DNA from: Chitinophaga japonensis
GTDB taxonomy: Bacteria; Bacteroidota; Bacteroidia; Chitinophagales; Chitinophagaceae
Assembly: GCF_007830125.1 (NCBI RefSeq)
Contig: NZ_VLLG01000003.1
Coordinates: 424,247 to 488,246 of the forward strand
Length of the DNA stretch: 64,000 nucleotides
Direction: 5' to 3'
The position numbers and the translations under genes are program-made. Below, piece by piece: positions 32,845 through 40,720 of this stretch (within the stretch, counting starts at the first letter, position 1; each line of letters starts with the position of its first letter). Below the pieces are notes generated by a model. That model was not told the DNA's origin. It saw nothing but the letters and a program-made list of their open reading frames with translations, and made no database searches.

Positions 32845-34086
32845 TTACACCACCGGTATCTCCGCAACCTTGTATTCTTTCCGGTCCAGCTTCTGCTTGG
32901 TTTCGCTGAAGGCTTCCAGGGTAAGGGCAATATCTTCATCGCTGTGCGCGGCAGTAGGTATCAGGCGATAGATGATCTGTCCCTTGGGGATTACCGGGTA
33001 CACCACGATGGAGCAGAATATGTTATAGTTCTCGCGCAGGTCCAGGCACATGGCGGTGGCCTCCGGGATATCGCCCTGCAGGTAGATGGGCGTAACGGGA
33101 GAGTTGGTATGGCCTATATTGAAGCCTCTTTCCCTGAGTCCCTGCTGCAGCTTGTTCACATTCTCCCACAGCTTGGCTTTCATGGAAGGCTGCGTGCGCA
33201 TCAGCTCCACGCGCTTCAAATGGCCGATCACCAGCGGCAGGGGAACGGATTTAGCGAATATCTGGGAGCGCATGTTATAGCGCAGGTAATTGATAATATC
33301 CTTGTCGCCGCTCATAAAAGCGCCGATGGAGGCGCCGGATTTGGCGAAGGTGTTGAAAAGCAGGTCTATTTTATCCTGTACGCCCTGCTCTTCGCCGGTG
33401 CCGGCCCCGGTTTTACCCATGGTGCCAAAGCCGTGTGCGTCGTCCACCATCAGGCGGAACTCGTATTTATCTTTCAGTGCGGCGATTTCTTTCAGCTTAC
33501 CCTGGTCGCCGGCCATGCCAAACACGCCTTCGGTCACTACCAGTATACCGCCGCCGGTGGTCTTTACCAGCTCTACGGCGCGGTTCAGTTGCTTTTCACA
33601 GTCCGCTATATCATTGTGCTTGAATACATAACGGTGGCCCTGGTGCAGGCGCAGGCCGTCTATGATGCTGGCATGGCATTCGGCATCGTACACGATCACG
33701 TCCCGGCGGTTGCAGATGGCGTCTATGGCGCTCATAATGCCCTGGTAGCCATAGTTCAGGAGGGTGGTGTCCTCCTTGCCCATGTACTCGGAGAGGGTTT
33801 TCTCCAGCAGTTCATGGTAATTGGTGTTACCGCTCATCATACGGGCGCCCATGGGAGCGGCCAGACCGAAGTCTGCGGCTGCTTTAGCGTCTGCTGCACG
33901 TACCTCGGGATGGTTGGCCAGCCCCAGGTAGTTATTCAGGCTCCAGACAATCTTTTCCTTACCCCTGAATTTCATGCGGGGGCCTATTTCCCCTTCCAGC
34001 TTGGGAAAGGCAAAATAGCCGTGTGCTCTTTCTGAATGTTCCCCGATGGGGCCTCTGTGCTTCAGCAGCTTTTCAAAAATATCCAT
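32845..34086 (-). CDS. Alpha-oxoamine synthase family enzyme (SPT / cysteate acyltransferase-like)
   Basis: PLP enzyme of 413 residues that condenses an amino acid with an acyl-CoA with loss of CO2. Visible parts are NNYLGLANHPEV (51-62), the PLP-stacking His138 in AECHAS, Asp215 and His218 in VDDAHGFG, and the Schiff-base Lys249 in TFAKSGASIGAF. This family includes KBL, BioF, serine palmitoyltransferase and the cysteate acyltransferases of sulfonolipid synthesis. Glycine or pimeloyl substrates are less likely because no tdh or bio genes are nearby. Phosphosulfolactate synthase 6 kb away makes a sulfonolipid role attractive; a sphingolipid role is the main alternative. Confidence 0.85.
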   Translation of the reverse strand: MDIFEKLLKHRGPIGEHSERAHGYFAFPKLEGEIGPRMKFRGKEKIVWSLNNYLGLANHPEVRAADAKAAADFGLAAPMGARMMSGNTNYHELLEKTLSEYMGKEDTTLLNYGYQGIMSAIDAICNRRDVIVYDAECHASIIDGLRLHQGHRYVFKHNDIADCEKQLNRAVELVKTTGGGILVVTEGVFGMAGDQGKLKEIAALKDKYEFRLMVDDAHGFGTMGKTGAGTGEEQGVQDKIDLLFNTFAKSGASIGAFMSGDKDIINYLRYNMRSQIFAKSVPLPLVIGHLKRVELMRTQPSMKAKLWENVNKLQQGLRERGFNIGHTNSPVTPIYLQGDIPEATAMCLDLRENYNIFCSIVVYPVIPKGQIIYRLIPTAAHSDEDIALTLEAFSETKQKLDRKEYKVAEIPVV

Positions 34087-34128
34087 AGATGTTAATTAAT
34101 GATTAATTGTGATCATTAAAATCGTGCA

Positions 34129-34173
34129 CAAATGTATTAAAATATTACTTTTTGTAATCTTGGATTACTTTTG
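34129..34173. promoter_or_regulatory. Divergent -7 boxes for the oxoamine synthase and the phosphatase
   Basis: TACATTTG on the minus strand (34129-34136) serves the synthase. TACTTTTG on the plus strand (34166-34173) would give the phosphatase a 5' leader of about 135 bases. Confidence 0.5.
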
Positions 34174-34251
34174 TGGCCATCTTGCCAAAAATAATACCGG
34201 AAATCATAGCAATCACTCGAAAACCAACTGGATATTAAACAAATTTTACAA

Positions 34252-34313
34252 ATGAAACCGGTCCGCCAGCGGGCGGAGGGGTTCCATGAGACCGCTAAAA
34301 AATTTATGTACGA
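34252..34313 (+). promoter_or_regulatory. 5' leader shared with the response regulator at 9.96 kb
   Basis: ATGAAACCG (34252-34260), a GC-rich hairpin CCGCC/GGCGG, then GGTTCCATGAGAC (34280-34292), GCTAA, an A/T run and ACGA directly before the start codon. The block order matches 9875-9959. The leader also contains an in-frame 21-codon frame whose TGA overlaps the phosphatase ATG. Confidence 0.7.
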
Positions 34314-35990
34314 ATGAAATGGATCAATCTGCTGGTACTGGCCTTTTTGCCCGTTTCGCATGGGGCTGTCGCACAGAAAGCAACTTCTCCTAAACCTTTT
34401 TACACGCCGGCTGCCCAAAGGGCGCCTAAAACAGTAGCCCGTCCCAAACTGGTAGTAGGCATGGTGGTAGACCAGATGCGCTGGGACTACCTGTACCGCT
34501 ATTATGACCGTTATACGGCCAATGGCTTCAAAAGATTGTTACATGACGGATTTTCCTGCGAAAATACGCTAATTAATTATGCGCCCACCGTAACAGCCTG
34601 CGGCCATACCTGCGTATACACCGGTTCCGTACCTGCCATACACGGCATTGCCGGCAACAGTTGGTACAGCCGGGAGCTGGGCCGGGATATGTACTGCGCC
34701 GAGGATAGCAGTGTAAACACCGTAGGCAGCAGCTCTGCGGCGGGTAAAATGAGCCCCCGCAACATGCTGGTAACCACCATTGGCGACGAACTGCGCCTGG
34801 CCACCAATTTCCGCAGCAAGGTGGTAGGCGTAGCCATCAAGGACCGCGGCGCTATCCTGCCTGCCGGCCACAGCGCCAATGCCGCTTTCTGGTATGACGG
34901 CAGCACCGGCAACTGGATCACCAGCACCTACTACATGAACGAGCTGCCTGCCTGGGCCAAAGCCTTCAATGACCAGCGCTGGCCCGCCCAATACCTGAAA
35001 ACGCCCTGGAATACCCTGTATCCCATCGAAACCTACCAGCAGAGCACCGCGGACGACAAACCTTACGAAGGCCGGTTCAAAGGCGCCGCCAACAGCGCTT
35101 TCCCGCATGTCCTGGGCGGCGATTTCGGCAATCCCTTCGGCGTCATCGCCTCTACTCCCTTTGGCAACACCATGACGCTGGAGTTTGCCAAAAAAGCCCT
35201 GGAAGCCTACGACCTGGGCGGTGGCGATGTAACGGACATGCTGGCCGTCAGCCTTTCCTCCCCGGATTATATCGGCCACCAGTTCGGGCCTAACTCCATG
35301 GAGGTGGAAGATAACTACCTGCGCCTGGATAAGGACCTGGCCGCCTTTTTCGATTACCTGGATAAAAAAGTAGGAAAGGGGCAGTATATTTTCTTTATTA
35401 CGGCGGACCATGGCGTGGCCCATGTACCCGGCTTTATGGAGGAGCATAAACTGCCCGGCCGCACGGTAAGCGGCAGCTTTTCGCTCAGCGACCTTAACAA
35501 GCAGATCAGCAGCCGGTTTGGCGTGGAAAAAGCGCTGATGGCCTTCGATAACTACCAGATCTACCTGGATCATGCGGCAATTGCCAAAGCGGGCCAGCAG
35601 GCGACCGCCATCAGTGATTTCGTGATAGCGGAGCTGCTGCAATCCCCCGCCGTTGTGAATGCCTTTCCGCTGAAGCAAATCATGCAAACGCCCCTGCCGG
35701 AAGTGATGCGTACTATGATGACCAACGGTTACAATGTAAAGCGTGGCGGCGATATCCAGGTAGTGCTGGCGCCCGGGTGGTTTGGCGGCGGCAAGACCGG
35801 CACCAGCCACGGCACCTGGTACCCTTATGACGCGCATATCCCGCTGGTGTGGATGGGTTGGGGCATTCGTCCCGGTAAAAGCAACCGTACTATGGGTATG
35901 ACGGATATTTCGCCCACGCTGGCGGCCCTGCTGCGCATACAGATGCCCAGCGGCAACATAGGGCAGGTAATTGAGGAAATAACAAAATAG
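34314..35990 (+). CDS. pafA: PafA-type alkaline phosphatase
   Basis: Secreted phosphomonoesterase of the alkaline phosphatase superfamily, 558 residues, signal peptide 1-20. Residues known from Elizabethkingia PafA can be mapped: metal ligand Asp53 in VVDQMRWDY, nucleophile Thr94 in TVTACGHT, Asn115 in GIAGNSW, Lys175 and Arg177 in KDRGAILPAGH, Asp and His in SSPDYIGHQFGP, Asp-His in TADHG and a late His in SHGTWYPYDAHIP. The Lys/Arg pair marks the monoesterase branch, often insensitive to phosphate. The gene carries the leader shared with the response regulator, suggesting joint control. Confidence 0.92.
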   Translation: MKWINLLVLAFLPVSHGAVAQKATSPKPFYTPAAQRAPKTVARPKLVVGMVVDQMRWDYLYRYYDRYTANGFKRLLHDGFSCENTLINYAPTVTACGHTCVYTGSVPAIHGIAGNSWYSRELGRDMYCAEDSSVNTVGSSSAAGKMSPRNMLVTTIGDELRLATNFRSKVVGVAIKDRGAILPAGHSANAAFWYDGSTGNWITSTYYMNELPAWAKAFNDQRWPAQYLKTPWNTLYPIETYQQSTADDKPYEGRFKGAANSAFPHVLGGDFGNPFGVIASTPFGNTMTLEFAKKALEAYDLGGGDVTDMLAVSLSSPDYIGHQFGPNSMEVEDNYLRLDKDLAAFFDYLDKKVGKGQYIFFITADHGVAHVPGFMEEHKLPGRTVSGSFSLSDLNKQISSRFGVEKALMAFDNYQIYLDHAAIAKAGQQATAISDFVIAELLQSPAVVNAFPLKQIMQTPLPEVMRTMMTNGYNVKRGGDIQVVLAPGWFGGGKTGTSHGTWYPYDAHIPLVWMGWGIRPGKSNRTMGMTDISPTLAALLRIQMPSGNIGQVIEEITK

Positions 35991-36010
35991 GGTACATTTT
36001 AGTATATTGC

Positions 36011-36036
36011 TATCCGGCCCTGTAAGGGGCCGGATA
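36011..36036 (+). terminator. Hairpin after the phosphatase gene
   Basis: TATCCGGCCC (36011-36020) and GGGCCGGATA (36027-36036) are perfect complements. There is no real T tract, only CGTTATATT. Confidence 0.6.
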
Positions 36037-36057
36037 CGTTATATTAAAATTGTTACA

Positions 36058-36855
36058 TTGTCACACCAGCACAGCACTGCCTTTTTATGCATTACCTATG
36101 AGGTGAGCGACCGCATTGCGACCGTTACGCTGAACCGGCCCGAAAAACGGAACGCGCTGAACGGCGCCATGGTAAAGGAGCTGCAGCAGGCTTTCCTGCA
36201 GGCAGCGGAAGATGAAGCGGTAAAAGTGATCGTGCTGAAAGGCGCCGGCGAAGCATTTTGTGCCGGTGCAGACCTGGAATATTTACAGCAGTTGCAGCAG
36301 AATACCTTCGAGGAGAACCTGGCAGACTCCCGCCAGCTCATGCAGCTCATGCAACAGATCTATTATCATGACAAGATAGTGATAGCCCAGGTAGAAGGGC
36401 ATGCCATTGCCGGCGGCTGCGGCCTGGTGACCCTCTGCGACCTGAGCTATGCCGTACCGGAAGCCCGCCTGGGATATACGGAAGTGAAAATAGGCTTTAT
36501 ACCGGCGCTGGTATCCGTGTTCCTGGTGAGGAAAACAGGAGAGGGCAGGGCCCGGGAGCTGCTGCTCACCGGCCAGCTCATTGGCGCAGAAAAAGCCAGG
36601 GATTATGGCCTGATCAACGAAGTGGTGCCCAAAGACAGCATCGCGGATCATGTGGCCCGCGTAGCCACCGCCCTGTGCAAAGAAACGGCCGCCCATTCCC
36701 TGAAAGTTACCAAGCAGTTGATAGGGGGTGTACTGGACAAGCCCCTGAACGAAGCCCTGGAGCAGGCCGCCCGGCTGAATGCCGCCACCCGCGAGCACGC
36801 GGAGTGCAAAAGAGGCATACAGGCGTTCCTGGACAAGGAGAAGTTAGTATGGTGA
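36058..36855 (+). CDS. Enoyl-CoA hydratase/isomerase family protein
   Basis: Crotonase-fold enzyme acting on acyl-CoA. VSDRIATVTLNRPEKRNALN, GAGEAFCAGADLEYL (oxyanion hole) and VEGHAIAGGCGLVTLCDLSYA followed by the acidic RLGYTEVKIGFIP are typical. The start is unclear: no in-frame ATG precedes the domain. TTG at 36058 gives 266 residues; GTG at 36103 would cut into the first strand. An ATG at 36087 is out of frame by one base and would read MITYEVSD if one C (36090) were absent. It could be a non-ATG start, a frameshift or a sequencing error. Next gene begins 18 bases after the stop. Confidence 0.85.
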   Translation: MSHQHSTAFLCITYEVSDRIATVTLNRPEKRNALNGAMVKELQQAFLQAAEDEAVKVIVLKGAGEAFCAGADLEYLQQLQQNTFEENLADSRQLMQLMQQIYYHDKIVIAQVEGHAIAGGCGLVTLCDLSYAVPEARLGYTEVKIGFIPALVSVFLVRKTGEGRARELLLTGQLIGAEKARDYGLINEVVPKDSIADHVARVATALCKETAAHSLKVTKQLIGGVLDKPLNEALEQAARLNAATREHAECKRGIQAFLDKEKLVW

Positions 36856-36873
36856 GTTACCCGGATCGTACCT

Positions 36874-37560
36874 ATGAAAAACATAAGCTTTATGCCCATG
36901 AACTTGCCAAACAAATGGTTGCTTACGTGCCTGGCGCTGAGCCTGATAGCAGGCCGGTTGTGCGCCCAGCACTATGTGTCCGATGCCCGGATCGTATACC
37001 GGCTGGACCTGCCGCCTGAACAGGCGCAACTGGACGCCATGCTGGAAGGCAGCACCCTCACCCAATACATGCGCGGACACCTGAGCCGCATAGACATGGA
37101 CCTGCACGTGGTGCGCTACACCTACATTATTGACAGCCGGCAACATACCCTGGTGACCCTGATCGACAGCCACAGCGGCAAATACCTGATCCGCTCCGGC
37201 AGCGATGAATATGAAAAGGACCTGAAACGCTATACCAGCATTCATTTTAAGGACGAGCCGGGCACGCAGGAGCTGGTGGGGTACAAGTGCCAGAAGGCCG
37301 TGGGCACCATGCCGGAAGGGGAAACCTTCGAAGTATATTATGCCCCCGACCTGATACCGGAAAACAAGCATTACAGCCGCCGCTTCATGAACCTGAAAGG
37401 GATACCCCTGCAGTTTGAGATCATTACCAAAACGGGCGCTAAGATGAAAGCCACGGCCACCAGTGTGGACCTGCAGCCCGTACCGGCGTCTTACTTCGAA
37501 GTACCTGCTGCTGGTTATAAGCTGATCAGCAAGGAAGAGCTGGAAAGGATCAGGGGCTGA
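36874..37560 (+). CDS. Secreted DUF4412-like protein
   Basis: 228 residues. An N-terminal signal peptide runs to about residue 31 (MNLPNKWLLTCLALSLIAGRLCAQ); ATG 36895 may be the true start. The mature part is beta-rich and contains GTQELVGYKCQKAVGTMPEGETFEVYYAPDLIPENKHYSRRFMNLKGIPLQFEI. This resembles the DUF4412/GLPGLI group of exported Bacteroidota proteins of unknown role. It follows the enoyl-CoA hydratase closely, possibly co-transcribed, and converges with a small secreted protein. Confidence 0.7.
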   Translation: MKNISFMPMNLPNKWLLTCLALSLIAGRLCAQHYVSDARIVYRLDLPPEQAQLDAMLEGSTLTQYMRGHLSRIDMDLHVVRYTYIIDSRQHTLVTLIDSHSGKYLIRSGSDEYEKDLKRYTSIHFKDEPGTQELVGYKCQKAVGTMPEGETFEVYYAPDLIPENKHYSRRFMNLKGIPLQFEIITKTGAKMKATATSVDLQPVPASYFEVPAAGYKLISKEELERIRG

Positions 37561-37561
37561 G

Positions 37562-37637
37562 CAAATAAAGACTAAAAAATAAAAAGTAAAAAGGCGCGGA
37601 GATCATCCGCGCCTTTTTACTTTTTATTTATAATTTC
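37562..37637. repeat. Heptad inverted repeat I (AAAAAGT dialect) with GC-rich apex
   Basis: Positions 37577-37600 and 37606-37629 are perfect 24-base inverted repeats around GATCA. The outer part is made of heptads such as AAATAAA and AAGTAAA; the apex is the GC-rich GGCGCGGA. It works as a bidirectional terminator in form (A and T runs on both sides). It fills the 77-base convergent junction completely. Confidence 0.88.
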
Positions 37638-38024
37638 TTATTTCAACGGGAGTACGATCTGCAGCTTGTGGAACTGCATGTTGGACGACTGCTGTACCTG
37701 GAAGTTATACGGCAGCACGTAGGTAACGTTGCCCTTTTTATAGGTCATTACAGACTTAATGTTCATCGTATTGGAGGGCGTAAGCTTGAACTCGGAGCTG
37801 AGCATACCGCTGTACCGGAACCCGGCATCCAGGCTCAGGTTGGTTTTGGGCAGCGCTCCCATCAACAAGCTTTTCTCTGTCTTTTTGTTCGCTTTATCTT
37901 TATCGTTATTGTCCTTGTTGAGCTTCAGATCATTGGCGCCAGCCGTTAAAGCGCTCAACACCAGCATGCCTGCCAGTAAGCAGGACAATGAAAAAGATTG
38001 CAATATGAAGGTTCTCGTTTTCAT
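37638..38024 (-). CDS. Small secreted protein, unknown function
   Basis: 128 residues with a signal peptide (about 1-30, ending in LTAGAN). A lysine/asparagine/aspartate-rich linker follows, then a beta-rich region with several aromatic residues. Not recognised. The start at 38024 is preferred over an upstream ATG because it gives a proper signal peptide and lies 7 bases beyond a TACATTTG box (38032-38039), which implies an almost leaderless transcript. Confidence 0.65.
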   Translation of the reverse strand: MKTRTFILQSFSLSCLLAGMLVLSALTAGANDLKLNKDNNDKDKANKKTEKSLLMGALPKTNLSLDAGFRYSGMLSSEFKLTPSNTMNIKSVMTYKKGNVTYVLPYNFQVQQSSNMQFHKLQIVLPLK

Positions 38025-38138
38025 TGTGTCACAAATGTACAAACTTTTCAATATATCATATAACAAATTCTTAACGCAATTTAAAAAAAATTCCTAACAA
38101 AGTGTTAAAAATTTACACGAACGGCAGTTTTGCACACA

Positions 38139-38169
38139 TTTGCGTGGTTGGATAAAATTATTATATTTA
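38139..38169 (+). promoter_or_regulatory. Promoter of the TPR gene
   Basis: TTTG (38139-38142), 19 bases, then TATATTTA (38162-38169; last base differs from consensus). The start codon is 5 bases further, so the transcript would be leaderless or nearly so. Confidence 0.55.
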
Positions 38170-38174
38170 CAGTA

Positions 38175-39596
38175 ATGAATCAAGACTTTCCATTATTTAA
38201 CGAGGATTTTGAGGAGTTAAGAGACTTGTTGCAGCAGTTCGAAAACCTCAGGGCTGGCCGGTCTCATTCCTTCCTGGACGAAGATTCCTTTGAGCAGATT
38301 ATCGATTACTACGACGAGCACGACGAACTACCCAACGCCATACAGGCAGCAGAAATAGCCATAGAGCAGTTTCCTTATTCTTCCACCCTGCTGCTGAAAA
38401 AAGCCAACCTGCTGATAGAAACCAAGAAATACACGGACGCGCTGGAGCTGCTGGAGAAAGCGGCCATACTGGATAGTACGGACATTAACCTGTACATCCT
38501 TCAAACGGATATTTACCTGGCCCTGAACCAGCATGAAAAGGCTGCAGCATTGCTGGAGGAACAGATACAGCAGTTTGACGGCGAGGACCGCACGGAGCTG
38601 CTGCTGGAACTGGCGGATGTGTATGATGACTGGGAGGAGTTTGACCGCGTGTTTGACTGCCTGAAGATAGCGCTGGAGCACGATCCCAATAACGAGGAAG
38701 CGCTGCACAAGATCTGCTTCTGGACGGAATACACCGGGCGCAATGAAGAAAGCATACGCCTGCACTCCAATATCATCAACGAGTTCCCATACAACCAGTT
38801 GGCCTGGTTCAACCTGGGCACGGCTTACCAGGGACTGAAGCTGTATGAAAAGGCGATCGACTCCTACCTGTATGCCGTGGCCATCGACGAAAAATTTGAT
38901 TACGCCTATCGTAACATGGGCGATGCCTATATCCGCCTGCGCAAGTTCCAGGATGCTATTGAAGTGTTGCAAAAGCACCTGGAAATAGCCAAGCCGGAAG
39001 ACGTGATCTATGAAGCCATCGGCCATTGCTATGAAAAGATGCGCAAGTTTACCCAGGCGCGTTACTATTACCGCAAAGCCTCGCATCTCAGCCCGCAGGA
39101 CGATAAGCTGTATTACAAGATAGCGGTGGCCTACATGATGGAAGCCAACTGGGAGAACGCCGTAAAGTCCATTGCCAGCGCACTAAAGATCAATAAGAGC
39201 AGCGCCGACTATTATGTAGCCCTGGGCCAGTGCTACCTGGAACTGGGCAAGAACAAGGACGCGCTGATACAGTTCATGAGCGCCCTCCGTATCAAACCGC
39301 AGAGCATAGGCACCTGGCAGGAATTTATTCGCGGCCTGTATGTGTCCGGCTTCTTTGACGAGGCCATGGTACAGCTCGACGAAGCGGAGCAGAAGCTGGG
39401 CCGCAAGCCCGTGTTCCAGTATTACCGCGCCGCCGTGCTCATAGCACAGGGCCGCTCCAAGGAAGGGCTGATACAACTGGAAACCGCCCTGCAACTGGCG
39501 CCGCGACAGTTGAGAAAAATGGTGGAGCTGGATCCTGCCCTCCTGCAGCACAGCAACGTAGTGGAGCTGATAGCCCGCTATCGGAAGAAAAAATAA
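38175..39596 (+). CDS. Tetratricopeptide repeat protein
   Basis: 473 residues made almost wholly of TPR helices, about ten repeats. Clear examples are AWFNLGTAYQGLKLYEKAIDSYLYAVAID, AYRNMGDAYIRLRKFQDAIEVLQKHLEIA and YYVALGQCYLELGKNKDALIQFMSALRI. The first 50 residues are acidic. No signal peptide is seen, so it is cytoplasmic, probably a scaffold; partners are unknown. The final codons lie inside a heptad repeat arm. A longer frame begins at 38130, but it overlaps the promoter. Confidence 0.88.
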   Translation: MNQDFPLFNEDFEELRDLLQQFENLRAGRSHSFLDEDSFEQIIDYYDEHDELPNAIQAAEIAIEQFPYSSTLLLKKANLLIETKKYTDALELLEKAAILDSTDINLYILQTDIYLALNQHEKAAALLEEQIQQFDGEDRTELLLELADVYDDWEEFDRVFDCLKIALEHDPNNEEALHKICFWTEYTGRNEESIRLHSNIINEFPYNQLAWFNLGTAYQGLKLYEKAIDSYLYAVAIDEKFDYAYRNMGDAYIRLRKFQDAIEVLQKHLEIAKPEDVIYEAIGHCYEKMRKFTQARYYYRKASHLSPQDDKLYYKIAVAYMMEANWENAVKSIASALKINKSSADYYVALGQCYLELGKNKDALIQFMSALRIKPQSIGTWQEFIRGLYVSGFFDEAMVQLDEAEQKLGRKPVFQYYRAAVLIAQGRSKEGLIQLETALQLAPRQLRKMVELDPALLQHSNVVELIARYRKKK

Positions 39597-39710
39597 AAAA
39601 GCAACGAAGAAAAAATAACAGCGCTGTCTCTCCAAAAAAAGGCAGCGTTTTTTTGTGAAAGACGGCTTTCAGCTTTTTCTTTTTTCTTTTTAACTTTTTA
39701 CTTTCCTGTT
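39583..39710. repeat. Heptad element J (AAAAAGT-like dialect) around a terminator
   Basis: The left arm (39583-39619) overlaps the stop of the TPR gene and has A-rich heptads (GAAGAAA, AAATAAA, AAAGCAA). The right arm (39666-39710) has T-rich heptads (GCTTTCA, GCTTTTT, CTTTTTA, ACTTTTT). The arms are low in complexity, so the assignment is less certain than for other elements. A normal terminator lies between them. Confidence 0.55.
39622..39654 (+). terminator. Terminator after the TPR gene
   Basis: CGCTG (39622-39626) pairs with CAGCG (39643-39647), followed by seven T. Confidence 0.75.
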
Positions 39711-39747
39711 TCAGCGATGCAGTGACATATAAATTAAAGATTGTTCT

Positions 39748-39755
39748 TATTTTTG
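39748..39755 (+). promoter_or_regulatory. -7 candidate for the phosphosulfolactate synthase gene
   Basis: TATTTTTG fits TAnnTTTG and would give a leader of about 95 bases. No TTTG at the right distance is seen. Confidence 0.35.
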
Positions 39756-39856
39756 ACCCGTTTTTTTAACTTGGCACCCGATTTGGCATAAAGGCAAATT
39801 ATGGAGCGATATCACTAAGTTCCATCCGGCCATTAAAAAGAGAAAAAAATATACGG

Positions 39857-40621
39857 ATGAATTTTAACCTTACACAGATCCCTGACCGGACAAAGAAGCC
39901 CAGGAGCAATGGTTTGACAATGGTAATGGATAAAGGGCTGAGTCTTGAAGAAGCAAAGAACTTTCTGTCAGTAGCGGCGCCGCATGTGGATATACTGAAG
40001 CTGGGCTTCGGCACTTCCTTCGTTACGCCCAACCTCCGGGCAAAGATCGAGCTTTACCAGTCACACAATATACCTGTTTACCTTGGCGGCACCCTGTTTG
40101 AAGCGTTCCTGATCCGCAACCAGTTGGAGGAGTACATCAATGTGATCAGGGATTACGGTATTAACTATATGGAAGTATCAGACGGGTCCATCACGATCCC
40201 GCATTCTGAAAAATGCGGCTATATCGAGAAGCTGGCAAAACTGGGCCTGGTGCTGAGCGAAGTGGGCTCCAAAGATGCCGAGCACATTATCCCTCCCTAT
40301 AAATGGATAGAGCTGATGCGGGCGGAGCTGGAAGCCGGCGCCTCCTATGTAATTGCCGAAGCCCGCGAAAGCGGTAACGTAGGTATTTACCGCGGCAGCG
40401 GAGAGGTGCGGGAAGGGCTCGTACAGGAAATACTGACGCAGGTGCCTGCCGAAAAGATCATCTGGGAAGCGCCCCAGAAAGCGCAGCAGTTGTACTTCCT
40501 GGAGCTGATAGGCTGTAATGCCAACCTGGGCAACCTGGCCCCCAATGAAGTAATATCCCTGGAAGCCATGCGGGTAGGGCTGCGCGGCGACAGTTTCCAT
40601 TTGTTCCTGGATAAAGAGTAA
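39857..40621 (+). CDS. comA: Phosphosulfolactate synthase
   Basis: Adds sulfite to phosphoenolpyruvate to give (2R)-phospho-3-sulfolactate, first known from coenzyme M synthesis in methanogens. The TIM-barrel motifs are all present in 254 residues: RSNGLTMVMDKG, ILKLGFGTSF, VYLGGTLFEA, YMEVSDGSI, LSEVGSKD, VIAEARESGNVGIYRG, IIWEAPQKAQQ and GLRGDSFHLFL. In bacteria without coenzyme M the product can feed sulfolactate or, through sulfopyruvate and cysteate, sulfonolipids (capnine, sulfobacins) typical of gliding Bacteroidota. An alpha-oxoamine synthase 6 kb away supports that idea. comB and comC homologues are not in the window. Confidence 0.93.
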   Translation: MNFNLTQIPDRTKKPRSNGLTMVMDKGLSLEEAKNFLSVAAPHVDILKLGFGTSFVTPNLRAKIELYQSHNIPVYLGGTLFEAFLIRNQLEEYINVIRDYGINYMEVSDGSITIPHSEKCGYIEKLAKLGLVLSEVGSKDAEHIIPPYKWIELMRAELEAGASYVIAEARESGNVGIYRGSGEVREGLVQEILTQVPAEKIIWEAPQKAQQLYFLELIGCNANLGNLAPNEVISLEAMRVGLRGDSFHLFLDKE

Positions 40622-40712
40622 ATAATTAATAATTAATAGTTAAGAATTAATAATATGCGCAACATCCATGCTCTGTTGAAACATTCGTGCTACGATTATT
40701 AATTATTAATTC
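40619..40712. repeat. Heptad element K (ATTAATA dialect)
   Basis: The left arm (40619-40655) starts in the comA stop codon; the right arm ATTATTAATTATTAATT is at 40695-40711. Its loop shares GTTGAAA, GTG-x-TACGATTATT with the element at 1.8 kb in the same order and spacing. Confidence 0.75.
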
Positions 40713-40720
40713 CACTATGT

